A model generated the notes under the pieces. The model searched no databases. It saw nothing but the letters and a program-made list of their open reading frames with translations, and had not been told where the DNA came from. From positions 1 to 6,140 of the forward strand of contig DAOVJB010000080.1 in assembly GCA_030673425.1 (NCBI GenBank): a stretch of DNA of 6,140 nucleotides. The letters are read 5' to 3'. Of this stretch, positions 1-6,140 are shown one piece after another. Made by a program: the position numbers and the translations under genes. How positions within the stretch are numbered: position 1 is the stretch's first letter; every line of letters begins with the position of its first letter. The DNA comes from Elusimicrobiota bacterium (lineage in GTDB: Bacteria; CAYTYR01; UBA6262; DAOVJB01).

Positions 1-636
1 CATGAGCGTCCTGAAGAAGTTACTGATATGCAGCGGTCTGTAAAGGGAGAGGTTGTATCATCTACGTTTGATGAGCCTGGTGAAAGACATATCCAGGTTG
101 CTGAGATGGTTATAGAAAAGGCAAAAAGACTCGTAGAGCAGAAAAAGGATGTTGTTATATTATTAGACAGTATAACCCGCTTGGCGCGGGCTTACAATGC
201 GACCGTTCCTCCTAGCGGGAAGGTTCTTTCTGGCGGGGTAGATTCAAATGCTCTGCAGCGTCCGAAAAGATTCTTTGGAGCAGCAAGGAATATTGAAGAA
301 GGAGGAAGTTTGACCATTATTGCTACAGCACTTGTAGAGACAGGTAGCCGTATGGATGAAGTTATTTTTGAAGAGTTTAAGGGTACAGGTAATATGGAAT
401 TAATATTAGACAGAAGATTAGTGGATAAAAGGGTGTTCCCTGCTATAGATATTAACCGCTCAGGCACAAGGAAAGAGGAGTTGTTAATGACGCCAGAAGA
501 GCTTAACAAGGTCTGGATATTGCGTAAGATTCTAAATCCTCTATCCGGGGTTGAGGCTATGGAGTTATTGATTGCTAAGTTAAGAGCGACAAAGGACAAT
601 AAAGAGTTTCTCAAATCTATGGAAATAAATGATTGA
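1..636 (+). CDS. rho: Transcription termination factor Rho, C-terminal part (5' end outside window)
   Basis: Rho is the hexameric RNA-dependent ATPase that translocates along untranslated mRNA and terminates transcription in the cytoplasm. The open frame already reads HERPEEVTD from base 1, so the ATG at 28 is internal and the gene starts upstream. About 211 of roughly 420 residues are present: the ATPase half, without the RNA-binding N-terminus or the Walker A loop. By alignment from memory to E. coli Rho, the catalytic Glu211 equivalent is at bases 4-6. The Walker B Asp265 equivalent, in ILLDSITR, is at 166-168. The Q-loop ([11 protein letters not shown]) follows, and the arginine finger Arg366 equivalent, in NRSGTRKEE, is at 469-471. 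The R-loop reads ETGSR, with Arg where E. coli has Lys326. Residues matching Met219, Ser266 and Gly337, whose mutation gives bicyclomycin resistance in E. coli, are all conserved, so sensitivity is inferred. The C-terminus is full length. The TGA stop overlaps the -35 box of the rpmE promoter. Confidence 0.98.
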   Translation, partial: HERPEEVTDMQRSVKGEVVSSTFDEPGERHIQVAEMVIEKAKRLVEQKKDVVILLDSITRLARAYNATVPPSGKVLSGGVDSNALQRPKRFFGAARNIEEGGSLTIIATALVETGSRMDEVIFEEFKGTGNMELILDRRLVDKRVFPAIDINRSGTRKEELLMTPEELNKVWILRKILNPLSGVEAMELLIAKLRATKDNKEFLKSMEIND

Positions 637-660
637 CAAATTTTAAATATATGGTATACT
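633..660 (+). promoter_or_regulatory. Sigma-70-type promoter for rpmE
   Basis: A perfect TTGACA -35 box (633-638) and a TATACT -10 box (655-660, five of six matches to TATAAT) are separated by 16 bases. The -10 is preceded by TGG, giving an extended -10 element (TGnTATACT). The -35 shares bases with the rho stop codon (634-636). The expected start of transcription is near 667, which leaves a leader of about 66 nt before the rpmE ATG. This is seen directly in the sequence; use of the promoter in vivo is inferred. Confidence 0.8.
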
Positions 661-669
661 TAAACACTG

Positions 670-700
670 AAATGTCGACGGATTAAAGGCGGCATTTTTT
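670..700 (+). terminator. Hairpin with T run in the rpmE leader (rho terminator or leader attenuator)
   Basis: Bases 670-677 (AAATGTCG) can pair with 690-697 (CGGCATTT) in an 8-bp stem with one U-G pair and a 12-base loop. The 3' arm runs into six Ts (695-700), the last three of them beyond the stem. It lies downstream of the predicted rpmE promoter, so it would form in both a rho read-through transcript and the rpmE leader. It is either a modest intrinsic terminator ending rho mRNA or a regulatory hairpin controlling rpmE. The stem is AT-rich at its base, so efficiency is uncertain. Confidence 0.5.
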
Positions 701-732
701 GAGTATTATATATAAGAAATAAGGAGATATTA

Positions 733-1038
733 ATGAGAGAGAAAATTCATCCAAATTATAAGCAGACTGTGATAAAATGTGCTTGTGGAGCTGAATATCC
801 TACGGGTTCAACCAGGGATAATATCCATGTTGAAATATGCTCAGCCTGCCATCCCTTTTTTACGGGTAAGCAAAAGTTAGTTGATACAGCCGGCAGGGTG
901 GAAAAATTTAAGAAAAGAATGACTAAGAAGACGTCAGTCCGGTCAAAAAAAGCGAAGAAACGCGCAACGAAAGAGAGAAAGACAGGGGTAAAGAAAAAAG
1001 CAGCAGGTAAAACTGAGGCAAAAGTTGAAGGCAGATAG
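733..1038 (+). CDS. rpmE: 50S ribosomal protein L31, zinc-binding type, with long basic C-terminal tail
   Basis: L31 is a small protein of the large ribosomal subunit that sits near the central protuberance and helps form the bridge to the 30S subunit. Residues 1-63 match the family: the MREKIHPNY start, four cysteines in CxC (16, 18) and CxxC (36, 39) arrangement as in the zinc-carrying form, the HPFFTGKQ signature (40-47) and GRVEKFKKR (54-62). At 101 residues it is longer than the usual 65-80. The extra part (64-101) is almost entirely Lys, Arg, Ala, Thr and Gly, with 17 basic residues in 38, and is probably disordered and RNA-contacting. The start is supported by AAGGAG at 721-726, six bases before ATG. 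The gene has its own upstream promoter and downstream terminator, so it is probably transcribed largely on its own. The presence of a zinc-free paralogue elsewhere cannot be judged. Confidence 0.96.
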   Translation: MREKIHPNYKQTVIKCACGAEYPTGSTRDNIHVEICSACHPFFTGKQKLVDTAGRVEKFKKRMTKKTSVRSKKAKKRATKERKTGVKKKAAGKTEAKVEGR

Positions 1039-1062
1039 CGTAGGATAAGAACAAATAATCTT

Positions 1063-1093
1063 AAGACAGAACCACAGGTTCTGTCTTTTGTTT
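1063..1093 (+). terminator. Intrinsic terminator of rpmE
   Basis: Bases 1063-1073 (AAGACAGAACC) pair perfectly with 1077-1087 (GGTTCTGTCTT) in an 11-bp stem with a 3-base ACA loop, followed by TTGTTT. This is a convincing rho-independent terminator placed 24 bases after the rpmE stop and about 40 bases before prfA. The reverse strand lacks a T run after the stem, so it should act on + strand transcripts only. Confidence 0.85.
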
Positions 1094-1128
1094 GGGGTAT
1101 ATAAATAAAATAACAACAAGGAATTTTT

Positions 1129-2199
1129 ATGTTAGATAAACTGAAAGTTATTGAAGATAGATATGAAGAGCTACATACATTACTCAGCAATCCTGATGTA
1201 ATTGCAAATAGAGTCCAATTTCAAAAATATACCAAAGAATATGCCGGGATCTCTAAGATTGTTGATAAATATCGTAGATATAAAGAAGTCATAGGCGAAC
1301 TAAAAAAGATGAACGATATATTAACAGCAGATGATAAAGAACTTAGGGGATTGGCTGAAGAAGAGGCTGGTAATTTAAGTGAAGAAAAAAAGAGTTTAGA
1401 AGAACAGCTGCAAAGAATGCTTATTCCTCCCCATCCTTTTGATTCTAAAAATACAATTGTTGAGATTAGAGCGGGAACAGGAGGAAATGAGGCTGCCTTA
1501 TTTGCCGGGGATCTGTTCAGGATGTATACCAGGTATGCTGAGAAAAAGGGATGGAAGGTTAGTTTAATAGATTCACATGTATCGGATCTGGGCGGGTTTA
1601 AGGAAGTTGTCTTTCTTATAGAAGGCGAGGGGGTTTATAGTAAACTCAAATATGAACGAGGTGTACACCGGGTCCAAAGGGTACCCGTAACTGAAACAAG
1701 CGGAAGGATACATACCTCAGCAGTGACAGTAGCGGTTCTGCCAGAAGCCGAAGAGGTAGAAGTAGTCATTAATGCTGAAGAACTTAGAATTGATACTTTC
1801 TGTTCATCGGGTCCCGGTGGGCAAGGAGTAAACACAACTTATTCAGCAGTTAGAATTACACATCTTCCTACGGGGATTGTTGTACAATGTCAGGATGAGC
1901 GTTCACAGCTTAAGAATAAAGAAAAGGCTATGAAAGTATTAAAATCCCACATTTTAGCTAAAGCTCAGGAAGAACACGATAAGAAGATAGCAGAGGAAAG
2001 AAAAGGCCAGGTTGGGACGGGTGACAGGAGCGAGAAAATCAGAACCTACAATTTCTCTCAGGACAGAGTTACAGATCATAGGATTGGTTTAACTTTGCAT
2101 AATCTTGAAGGTATATTATCAGGTAATATAGATGAAATTGTTGAGAGTTTAATTAAAGCTGAGCAAGAAGAGAAAATGAAAGAGTTGAATTTGAAATAA
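1129..2199 (+). CDS. prfA: Peptide chain release factor 1 (RF1)
   Basis: RF1 recognises UAG and UAA in the ribosomal A site and triggers hydrolysis of the finished peptide. The 356-residue product is normal for the family. It has an N-terminal coiled-coil-rich domain (about 1-100), then the recognition domain containing the PxT tripeptide as Pro186-Val187-Thr188 ([15 protein letters not shown]). This identifies RF1 rather than RF2, which carries SPF. The catalytic GGQ loop is Gly230-Gly231-Gln232 in [17 protein letters not shown], followed by the conserved THLPTGIVV and CQDERSQ segments. The residue after GGQ is Gly, where E. coli has His. The start is supported by AAGGAA at 1118-1123, five bases before ATG. 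No intact promoter is evident between the rpmE terminator and this start. The next gene encodes the methyltransferase that modifies Gln232. The short T-poor stretch before prmC contains no terminator. Confidence 0.98.
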   Translation: MLDKLKVIEDRYEELHTLLSNPDVIANRVQFQKYTKEYAGISKIVDKYRRYKEVIGELKKMNDILTADDKELRGLAEEEAGNLSEEKKSLEEQLQRMLIPPHPFDSKNTIVEIRAGTGGNEAALFAGDLFRMYTRYAEKKGWKVSLIDSHVSDLGGFKEVVFLIEGEGVYSKLKYERGVHRVQRVPVTETSGRIHTSAVTVAVLPEAEEVEVVINAEELRIDTFCSSGPGGQGVNTTYSAVRITHLPTGIVVQCQDERSQLKNKEKAMKVLKSHILAKAQEEHDKKIAEERKGQVGTGDRSEKIRTYNFSQDRVTDHRIGLTLHNLEGILSGNIDEIVESLIKAEQEEKMKELNLK

Positions 2200-2228
2200 T
2201 TTGAGTAATTTTAAGGGGCTTTTATTAC

Positions 2229-3149
2229 ATGCTTATTCAAAAACATATAAAAATTTCAGATATTTTAGGATGGGCGACAGATTTTTTAACGGGATATAAT
2301 ATTTCCAGTCCTTCGTTAGATGCCCAGGTACTATTAAGTTATGTCTTAGGAATTAATCGTATGGATCTTTACTTAAATTTAAGGCAAATAATGACCGAAG
2401 ATGAATCACGAAGGTATGAGAATCTTATAAAAAAAAGAGCAAAAAGAATTCCTGTTGCTTATCTTATTGGTGAGAAGGAATTTATGGGACTTTCTTTTTT
2501 GGTCAATGAGGATGTTCTAATCCCTCGTCCAGAAACAGAAATACTAGTAGAGCTGATATTAAATAGGATAGGAAAACTTAATGAAAAAAGATATGTTATT
2601 ATTGATTTAGGCACAGGTTCCGGGAATATTGCTGTCTCTTTAGCGAAGTTTATTGAAAATGCTGATATTTATGCAATAGATATTTCTAAGGCCGCTTTAA
2701 ATACAGCGGGAAAAAATGCCCAAAGACAAGAAGTTGGACACAAGATTAATTTTATACAAGGAAATATGTTTGAATCTTTAAATCAATTTAATATAAAAGA
2801 TAGAGCGGATTTTGTGATTTCTAATCCGCCTTATATAAAAACAGATATCCTCAAAAGTTTACAGCCTGAGATAGGTTTTGAACCGCGAATTGCCTTGGAT
2901 GGCGGCAAAGATGGATTAGATTTTTATGAGAGGATAATTTCAGGGGCATATTTCTATTTGAAAGAGAACGGATATTTGGCTCTCGAGATAGCAGATGGGC
3001 AAGTTTTAATGATAAAGGAAATGGTTGATAAATTTAACGGGTTTTTTGATATCGAGATTGTTAAGGATTATGCGGGAATTGACAGAATAATTATAGCTAA
3101 GAAATCAAGCGATTTAGAAATGGAAAAAGGCAGATGGAGAAGATTGTAA
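2229..3149 (+). CDS. prmC: Release factor glutamine N5-methyltransferase (PrmC/HemK)
   Basis: PrmC transfers a methyl group from S-adenosylmethionine to the glutamine of the GGQ motif in release factors 1 and 2, which speeds peptide release. The N-terminal helical domain covers about residues 1-80. The Rossmann methyltransferase domain follows, with IPRPETE (98-104), the SAM-binding DLGTGSG (126-132), an acidic residue ending strand 2 (YAIDIS, Asp151) and the NPPY catalytic motif (199-202), which is typical of amino-group methylation of planar amides. The length of 306 is slightly above the usual 275-295. The extra residues are a hydrophilic tail (293-306) encoded over the murA ribosome-binding site and start. 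The start has AAGGGG at 2213-2218, ten bases before ATG. It sits 29 bases after prfA, whose product is its substrate, and overlaps murA by 16 bases, so co-transcription is very likely. Confidence 0.97.
   Translation: MLIQKHIKISDILGWATDFLTGYNISSPSLDAQVLLSYVLGINRMDLYLNLRQIMTEDESRRYENLIKKRAKRIPVAYLIGEKEFMGLSFLVNEDVLIPRPETEILVELILNRIGKLNEKRYVIIDLGTGSGNIAVSLAKFIENADIYAIDISKAALNTAGKNAQRQEVGHKINFIQGNMFESLNQFNIKDRADFVISNPPYIKTDILKSLQPEIGFEPRIALDGGKDGLDFYERIISGAYFYLKENGYLALEIADGQVLMIKEMVDKFNGFFDIEIVKDYAGIDRIIIAKKSSDLEMEKGRWRRL
3126..3149 (+). promoter_or_regulatory. murA ribosome-binding site and start embedded in the end of prmC
   Basis: The only Shine-Dalgarno-like sequence before murA is AAAGG (3126-3130), just three bases from the ATG at 3134, and both lie inside prmC, which ends at 3149. 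An in-frame TAA at 3098-3100 and the absence of another ATG after it make 3134 the most plausible start. The short spacing and 16-base overlap suggest that murA translation depends on ribosomes finishing prmC. Confidence 0.6.
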
Positions 3150-4393
3150 TTTTTGGTGGTAGAAAATTAAAAGGGGATGTAATAATAAGTGGTGCCAAAA
3201 ACGCTGCTTTGCCGATTTTAATCGCCACCTTATTAAGTGATGAAAAGTGTACTTTATACAATGTCCCTTCCCTGGAGGACATCAGGACAATTGTTGATGT
3301 TCTCCAAGCTCTGGGGATGAAGATAAAAAAGGAAGACGGCTTCTATTTATCTTATCCACCGAAGAAACTTCTTTCGGAGGCACCGTATGAATTGGTGAAG
3401 ACTATGCGTGCTTCGGTTTTGGTTCTAGGTCCATTATTAGCCAGACTTGGAAGGGCAAAAGTTGCTCTTCCCGGGGGGTGTGCTATTGGTCTTAGACCAA
3501 TAAATTTGCATTTAAAAGGCTTTGAAAAATTAGGTGCTAAGGTATCAATTGAAGAAGGATATGTTATGGTTTCTGCTTCTCGATTAAAAGGAGCAAAAAT
3601 TTATTTGGATTTCCCCAGTGTAGGGGCCACAGAGAATTTAATGATGGCAGCAGTACTTGCTAAAGGCACAACTATAATTGAAAATGCTGCTTATGAACCA
3701 GAAATAGTGGATTTGGCTAATTTCTTAAATAAAATGGGTGCTGATATTAAGGGTATGGGTACCAATTTAATTAGAATTAGAGGCGTAAAGAAATTAAGTG
3801 CTGTTAAATATACTATTATTCCGGACCGTATTGAAGCGGGAACTTTTATGATAGCAGCAGCTATTACAAAAGGAGAAATAAGGCTGAAAAATGTAATACC
3901 TGCTCATTTGGAGCCTGTGACTGCTAAGTTACGTGAAGTCGGAATTGAGGTTGAGATTGAAAAAGGTAGTAATTCACTATTTATAAATGGTAAAAATAAC
4001 TTAAAACCGGTTAATATTAAAACTATGCCATATCCTGGTTTTCCCACGGATATGCAGGCACAATTTATGGCTTTAATGAGTGTTACCAAAGGCACCAGCG
4101 TTATCACAGAGAATGTCTTTGAAAATAGATTTATGCATGTCGCGGAATTATGTAGAATGGGTGCAAAAATCAGTATAAAAGGTAATAGTGCTATTGTAAG
4201 AGGAGTAAACAAATTAAGTGGAGCGCCGGTGATGGCAACTGACTTAAGAGCCAGTGCGGCTTTGGTTCTTGCAGGTTTAATTGCAGAGGGGAAAACCGTA
4301 GTTTCTCGTGTTTATCATCTTGATAGAGGTTATGAGGAAATAGAAAATAAACTGAAAGATTTAGGGGCAAAGATAAGAAGGATTAAGAAATAA
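3134..4393 (+). CDS. murA: UDP-N-acetylglucosamine 1-carboxyvinyltransferase (MurA)
   Basis: MurA transfers enolpyruvate from phosphoenolpyruvate to UDP-GlcNAc, the first committed step of peptidoglycan synthesis, in the cytoplasm. The 419-residue length matches E. coli MurA. Expected active-site residues are visible: Lys22 and Asn23 ([10 protein letters not shown]), Arg92 (KTMRAS), the loop cysteine Cys116 ([11 protein letters not shown]), Arg121, Asp306 ([10 protein letters not shown]), Arg372 ([13 protein letters not shown]) and Arg398 (HLDRGYE). A cysteine at 116, rather than the aspartate of some naturally resistant groups, predicts fosfomycin sensitivity. The two-domain inside-out barrel shows as recurring strand-turn segments ending in L-K/S-G (for example 10-14, 150-154, 216-222 and 356-362). 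Two of these, 140 residues apart, are nearly identical at the DNA level. The start overlaps prmC, and hisD follows after 25 bases. Confidence 0.98.
   Translation: MEKIVIFGGRKLKGDVIISGAKNAALPILIATLLSDEKCTLYNVPSLEDIRTIVDVLQALGMKIKKEDGFYLSYPPKKLLSEAPYELVKTMRASVLVLGPLLARLGRAKVALPGGCAIGLRPINLHLKGFEKLGAKVSIEEGYVMVSASRLKGAKIYLDFPSVGATENLMMAAVLAKGTTIIENAAYEPEIVDLANFLNKMGADIKGMGTNLIRIRGVKKLSAVKYTIIPDRIEAGTFMIAAAITKGEIRLKNVIPAHLEPVTAKLREVGIEVEIEKGSNSLFINGKNNLKPVNIKTMPYPGFPTDMQAQFMALMSVTKGTSVITENVFENRFMHVAELCRMGAKISIKGNSAIVRGVNKLSGAPVMATDLRASAALVLAGLIAEGKTVVSRVYHLDRGYEEIENKLKDLGAKIRRIKK
3779..3800 (+). repeat. In-frame direct repeat within murA, copy 1
   Basis: This 22-base stretch encodes Arg-Gly-Val-Lys-Lys-Leu-Ser (residues 216-222). 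It matches bases 4199-4220 at 20 of 22 positions. The two copies lie exactly 420 bases apart in the same frame and occupy related strand-turn units of the pseudo-symmetric MurA fold. Confidence 0.6.
4199..4220 (+). repeat. In-frame direct repeat within murA, copy 2
   Basis: This is the second copy of the 22-base repeat first seen at 3779-3800. It encodes Arg-Gly-Val-Asn-Lys-Leu-Ser (residues 356-362). The two differences are a silent third-position change in the Gly codon and a Lys-to-Asn change. Confidence 0.6.
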
Positions 4394-4418
4394 ATAATGT
4401 TGTATTAAGGAGAAAAAA

Positions 4419-5609
4419 ATGTTCCCTGAAATAATAGAGCAAAAAGTAAAAAATATTGTAAGAGAAGTTTGGCTAAAAGGAGATTCAGCTCTTTTGGCTT
4501 TTACGAAAAAATTTGATAAGGTTTTGTTAAAATCAGAAGATTTAAAAATTAGTAAAAAAATTATTAAGAAAGCCTACGGAAAAGTAGATAAGGATTTTTT
4601 AACATCTATTAGAATTGCCAGGAAGAATGTTACAGAATTTTACACTAAGAATAAGAAAAAGTCCTGGCGGCAGAAAAGAGAAGGTATCATTCTGGGGGAG
4701 ATCTGGCGACCAATGGAATCCGTTGGAGTCTATATTCCCGGGGGAAGATATCCTTATCCGTCCACTATATTGATGACGGTTATTCCGGCAAAGATAGCAG
4801 GGGTTAGGAGAATAGTAATTGTGACCCCTCCTGGTAATTTAACTCCTGAGGTTCTGGTAACTGCGGATATGGTGGGTATTGATGAAATTTATCAGGTTGG
4901 GGGAGCACAAGCTATCGCGGCTTTAGCATACGGAACGCAGACTATTTCTAAGGTAGATAAAATCGTAGGGCCAGGAAATATCTATGTGACTTGTGCGAAA
5001 AAGGTTGTTTTTGGTGATGTGGGGATAGACTTAATTGCTGGTCCAAGTGAAGTAACCATTTTAGCTGATGCTCGTGCAAACGCTGATTATGTTGCCTGTG
5101 ATTTATTGGCGCAGGTTGAACACGGGATGGAAGCAACTGCTTTTTTGGTAACAAATTCGAGAAAATTGCTTAGAGAGGTTAAGAAAAAATTAGCTTCTTC
5201 AGTCAAAGAGATGAGGGATATTCAACTCATTCAGGTAAAAAGCATAAATCAAGCCGTAGAGGTTATTAATAAAATAGCTCCTGAGCATTTAGAAATTTTA
5301 ATTGAAAATCCAGCTGAAATCCTGCCGAAAATCAAGAATGCCGGTGCTATATTTTTAGGTGAGTTCTCACCTGTAGCAATCGGAGATTATATAGCAGGGC
5401 CAAGTCATGTTTTGCCTACAGGAGGAGCTGCACGATTTTCTTCCGGTTTGGGAGTGGAGGATTTCTTTAAGAAATCAAGTATTATATCATATGATAAAGG
5501 AGCTCTTAGGAAATATGCCGGTGCTATAGAGAAATTAGCTAAAGTTGAAGGGTTAAAAGCTCATGCCAAAACTATAAGGGTAAGATTTTCTAAGAACCGT
5601 AAATCATGA
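4419..5609 (+). CDS. hisD: Histidinol dehydrogenase (HisD), compact form
   Basis: HisD carries out the last two steps of histidine synthesis, the zinc- and NAD-dependent four-electron oxidation of L-histidinol to L-histidine. Visible motifs are SVGVYIPGG (101-109), GPGNIYV (184-190), AGPSEVTILAD (207-217), the zinc ligands Gln232 and His235 (LLAQVEHG), Asp323 (IGDYIAGPSHVLPTGG) and His382 (EGLKAHAKT), and the catalytic pair Glu289-His290 (APEHLEI). These match E. coli Gln259, His262, Asp360, His419, Glu326 and His327. At 396 residues it is about 38 shorter than E. coli HisD. Roughly 27 residues are missing at the N-terminus and about 10 between the first zinc ligands and the catalytic pair, so it is compact but catalytically complete. 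An in-frame TAA at 4395-4397 rules out an upstream start. AAGGAG at 4407-4412, six bases from ATG, supports this one. hisB follows after 13 bases. Confidence 0.97.
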   Translation: MFPEIIEQKVKNIVREVWLKGDSALLAFTKKFDKVLLKSEDLKISKKIIKKAYGKVDKDFLTSIRIARKNVTEFYTKNKKKSWRQKREGIILGEIWRPMESVGVYIPGGRYPYPSTILMTVIPAKIAGVRRIVIVTPPGNLTPEVLVTADMVGIDEIYQVGGAQAIAALAYGTQTISKVDKIVGPGNIYVTCAKKVVFGDVGIDLIAGPSEVTILADARANADYVACDLLAQVEHGMEATAFLVTNSRKLLREVKKKLASSVKEMRDIQLIQVKSINQAVEVINKIAPEHLEILIENPAEILPKIKNAGAIFLGEFSPVAIGDYIAGPSHVLPTGGAARFSSGLGVEDFFKKSSIISYDKGALRKYAGAIEKLAKVEGLKAHAKTIRVRFSKNRKS

Positions 5610-5622
5610 CAGGAGGGAATAA

Positions 5623-6140
5623 ATGAAAAAGAGAACAGATAAAGGTGTAAGAAAAACCACCGAGACTCAGGTTAAATGGGAAATCAACCTTGATGGAAGT
5701 GGAGAGAGTAAAATAAAAACAGGAATTCCTTTTTTAGACCATATGCTTACACTTTTTGCTAAGCACGGTCTTTTTGATTTGAATATTGAAACTAAAGGCG
5801 ATTTAGAGGTGGATATCCATCATACCAATGAAGATGTGGGGCTTTGTTTAGGAGATGCGGTTAATAAGGCGTTAGGTGATAAGAAAGGTATAAAAAGATT
5901 TGCAACAGTCTTTGTTCCTATGGATGAAGCTTTAGCAAGGGTAGTTATGGATATTAGCGGGAGACCATCGCTGACTTTTAAGCAGACTGGTGGACATGTG
6001 CATGATAAAGAAGAAACAAAGGAAGGCTACACTTTAATAGATGCAAAGCATTTTTTATACTCTTTTTGCAATAAAAGTGGTATAAATATGCATATAGATA
6101 TAAAAGACGGTGATGATTTACATCATATGCTTGAAGCTAC
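5623..6140 (+). CDS. hisB: Imidazoleglycerol-phosphate dehydratase (HisB), 3' end outside window
   Basis: IGP dehydratase removes water from imidazole glycerol phosphate to give imidazole acetol phosphate in histidine synthesis, using manganese. My translation gives 172 complete codons, still open at the window edge; the family is usually about 195-200 residues, so only a short tail is missing. Motifs seen are GIPFLDHML (34-42), DIHHTNEDVG (64-73), PMDEALAR (99-106), SGRP (112-115), His143 in AKHF, and the second metal motif LHHMLEA (166-172, His167, His168, Glu171). It starts directly with the dehydratase domain, so it is not the fused phosphatase-dehydratase of E. coli. Residues 119-142 diverge from the usual VGDFDTELV-type segment and are about four residues longer, with a GHVHD sequence at 124-128. 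The start is well supported by AGGAGGG at 5611-5617, five bases before ATG and 13 bases after hisD. Confidence 0.96.
   Translation, partial: MKKRTDKGVRKTTETQVKWEINLDGSGESKIKTGIPFLDHMLTLFAKHGLFDLNIETKGDLEVDIHHTNEDVGLCLGDAVNKALGDKKGIKRFATVFVPMDEALARVVMDISGRPSLTFKQTGGHVHDKEETKEGYTLIDAKHFLYSFCNKSGINMHIDIKDGDDLHHMLEA

Noticed and set aside
28-30. ATG at 28 as the start of the first gene
   Set aside because: The frame is open from base 1 and reads HERPEEVTD, a conserved Rho segment with the catalytic Glu, so the ATG is an internal Met equivalent to E. coli Met219.
192-614. Minus-strand open frame of 140 codons inside rho
   Set aside because: It lies fully inside highly conserved Rho coding sequence and shows no recognisable protein family.
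1079-1111. Sigma-70-type promoter for prfA using TATAAA (1100-1105) or TAAAAT (1106-1111)
   Set aside because: The only -35 candidates are TTCTGT inside the terminator stem (two of six matches, 15-base spacer) or TTGTTT (12-base spacer to TAAAAT). Neither is credible.
756-1190. Minus-strand open frame of 144 codons covering rpmE and the start of prfA
   Set aside because: It is the shadow of rpmE and spans the rpmE terminator. The product is low-complexity and hydrophobic, with no recognisable family.
2200-2228. Terminator between prfA and prmC
   Set aside because: Only a 3-bp AAG/CTT pairing around GGGG can form; the purine run is better explained as the prmC ribosome-binding site.
3079-3108. 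TTGACA near the end of prmC as an internal promoter for murA
   Set aside because: No -10-like hexamer lies 16-18 bases downstream (GAAATC, AAATCA, AATCAA); the nearby TATAGC is only 7 bases away.
1-6140. Mobile element, CRISPR array, defence or biosynthetic novelty
   Set aside because: All sequence is accounted for by conserved housekeeping genes and two short regulatory gaps. I saw no terminal inverted repeats, transposase or integrase motifs, or regularly spaced repeats.

Overview
The window is a compact, AT-rich bacterial chromosomal segment with every gene on the + strand. It holds seven recognisable housekeeping genes: the 3' part of rho, then rpmE (ribosomal protein L31), prfA (release factor 1), prmC (release-factor methyltransferase), murA (first committed step of peptidoglycan synthesis), hisD (histidinol dehydrogenase) and the 5' part of hisB (IGP dehydratase). 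I see no mobile element, CRISPR array, tRNA or rRNA gene, and no stretch over 100 bases without a gene. The gene order, the low-GC style, the zinc-type L31 and a Cys-type MurA fit a free-living, cell-walled bacterium. The order rho-rpmE-prfA-prmC-murA followed by his genes is, from memory, seen in Deltaproteobacteria-like lineages and in some uncultured phyla such as Omnitrophota. I would not assign a phylum from this alone.

Region 1 (1-636) is the ATPase half of Rho. Region 2 (633-1093) looks like a self-contained rpmE unit. A near-consensus sigma-70-type promoter has its -35 box overlapping the rho stop codon. It is followed by a leader hairpin with a T run, then rpmE, then an 11-bp intrinsic terminator. 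Region 3 (1129 to the window end) is a tight run of prfA, prmC, murA, hisD and hisB. The junctions are a 29-nt gap, a 16-nt overlap, a 25-nt gap and a 13-nt gap, with no terminator visible between them, so it is probably one transcript continuing past the window.

The first four genes form a gene-expression block. Rho ends transcripts, L31 is part of the large ribosomal subunit, RF1 ends translation at UAG/UAA, and PrmC methylates the GGQ glutamine of RF1. MurA and the histidine enzymes are functionally unrelated but share the apparent transcript. I found no evidence of an undescribed system. The points worth a second look are the regulatory architecture around rpmE, its unusually long lysine-rich tail, the prmC/murA overlap, a near-identical in-frame repeat inside murA, a shortened HisD, and a divergent segment with a small insertion in HisB.
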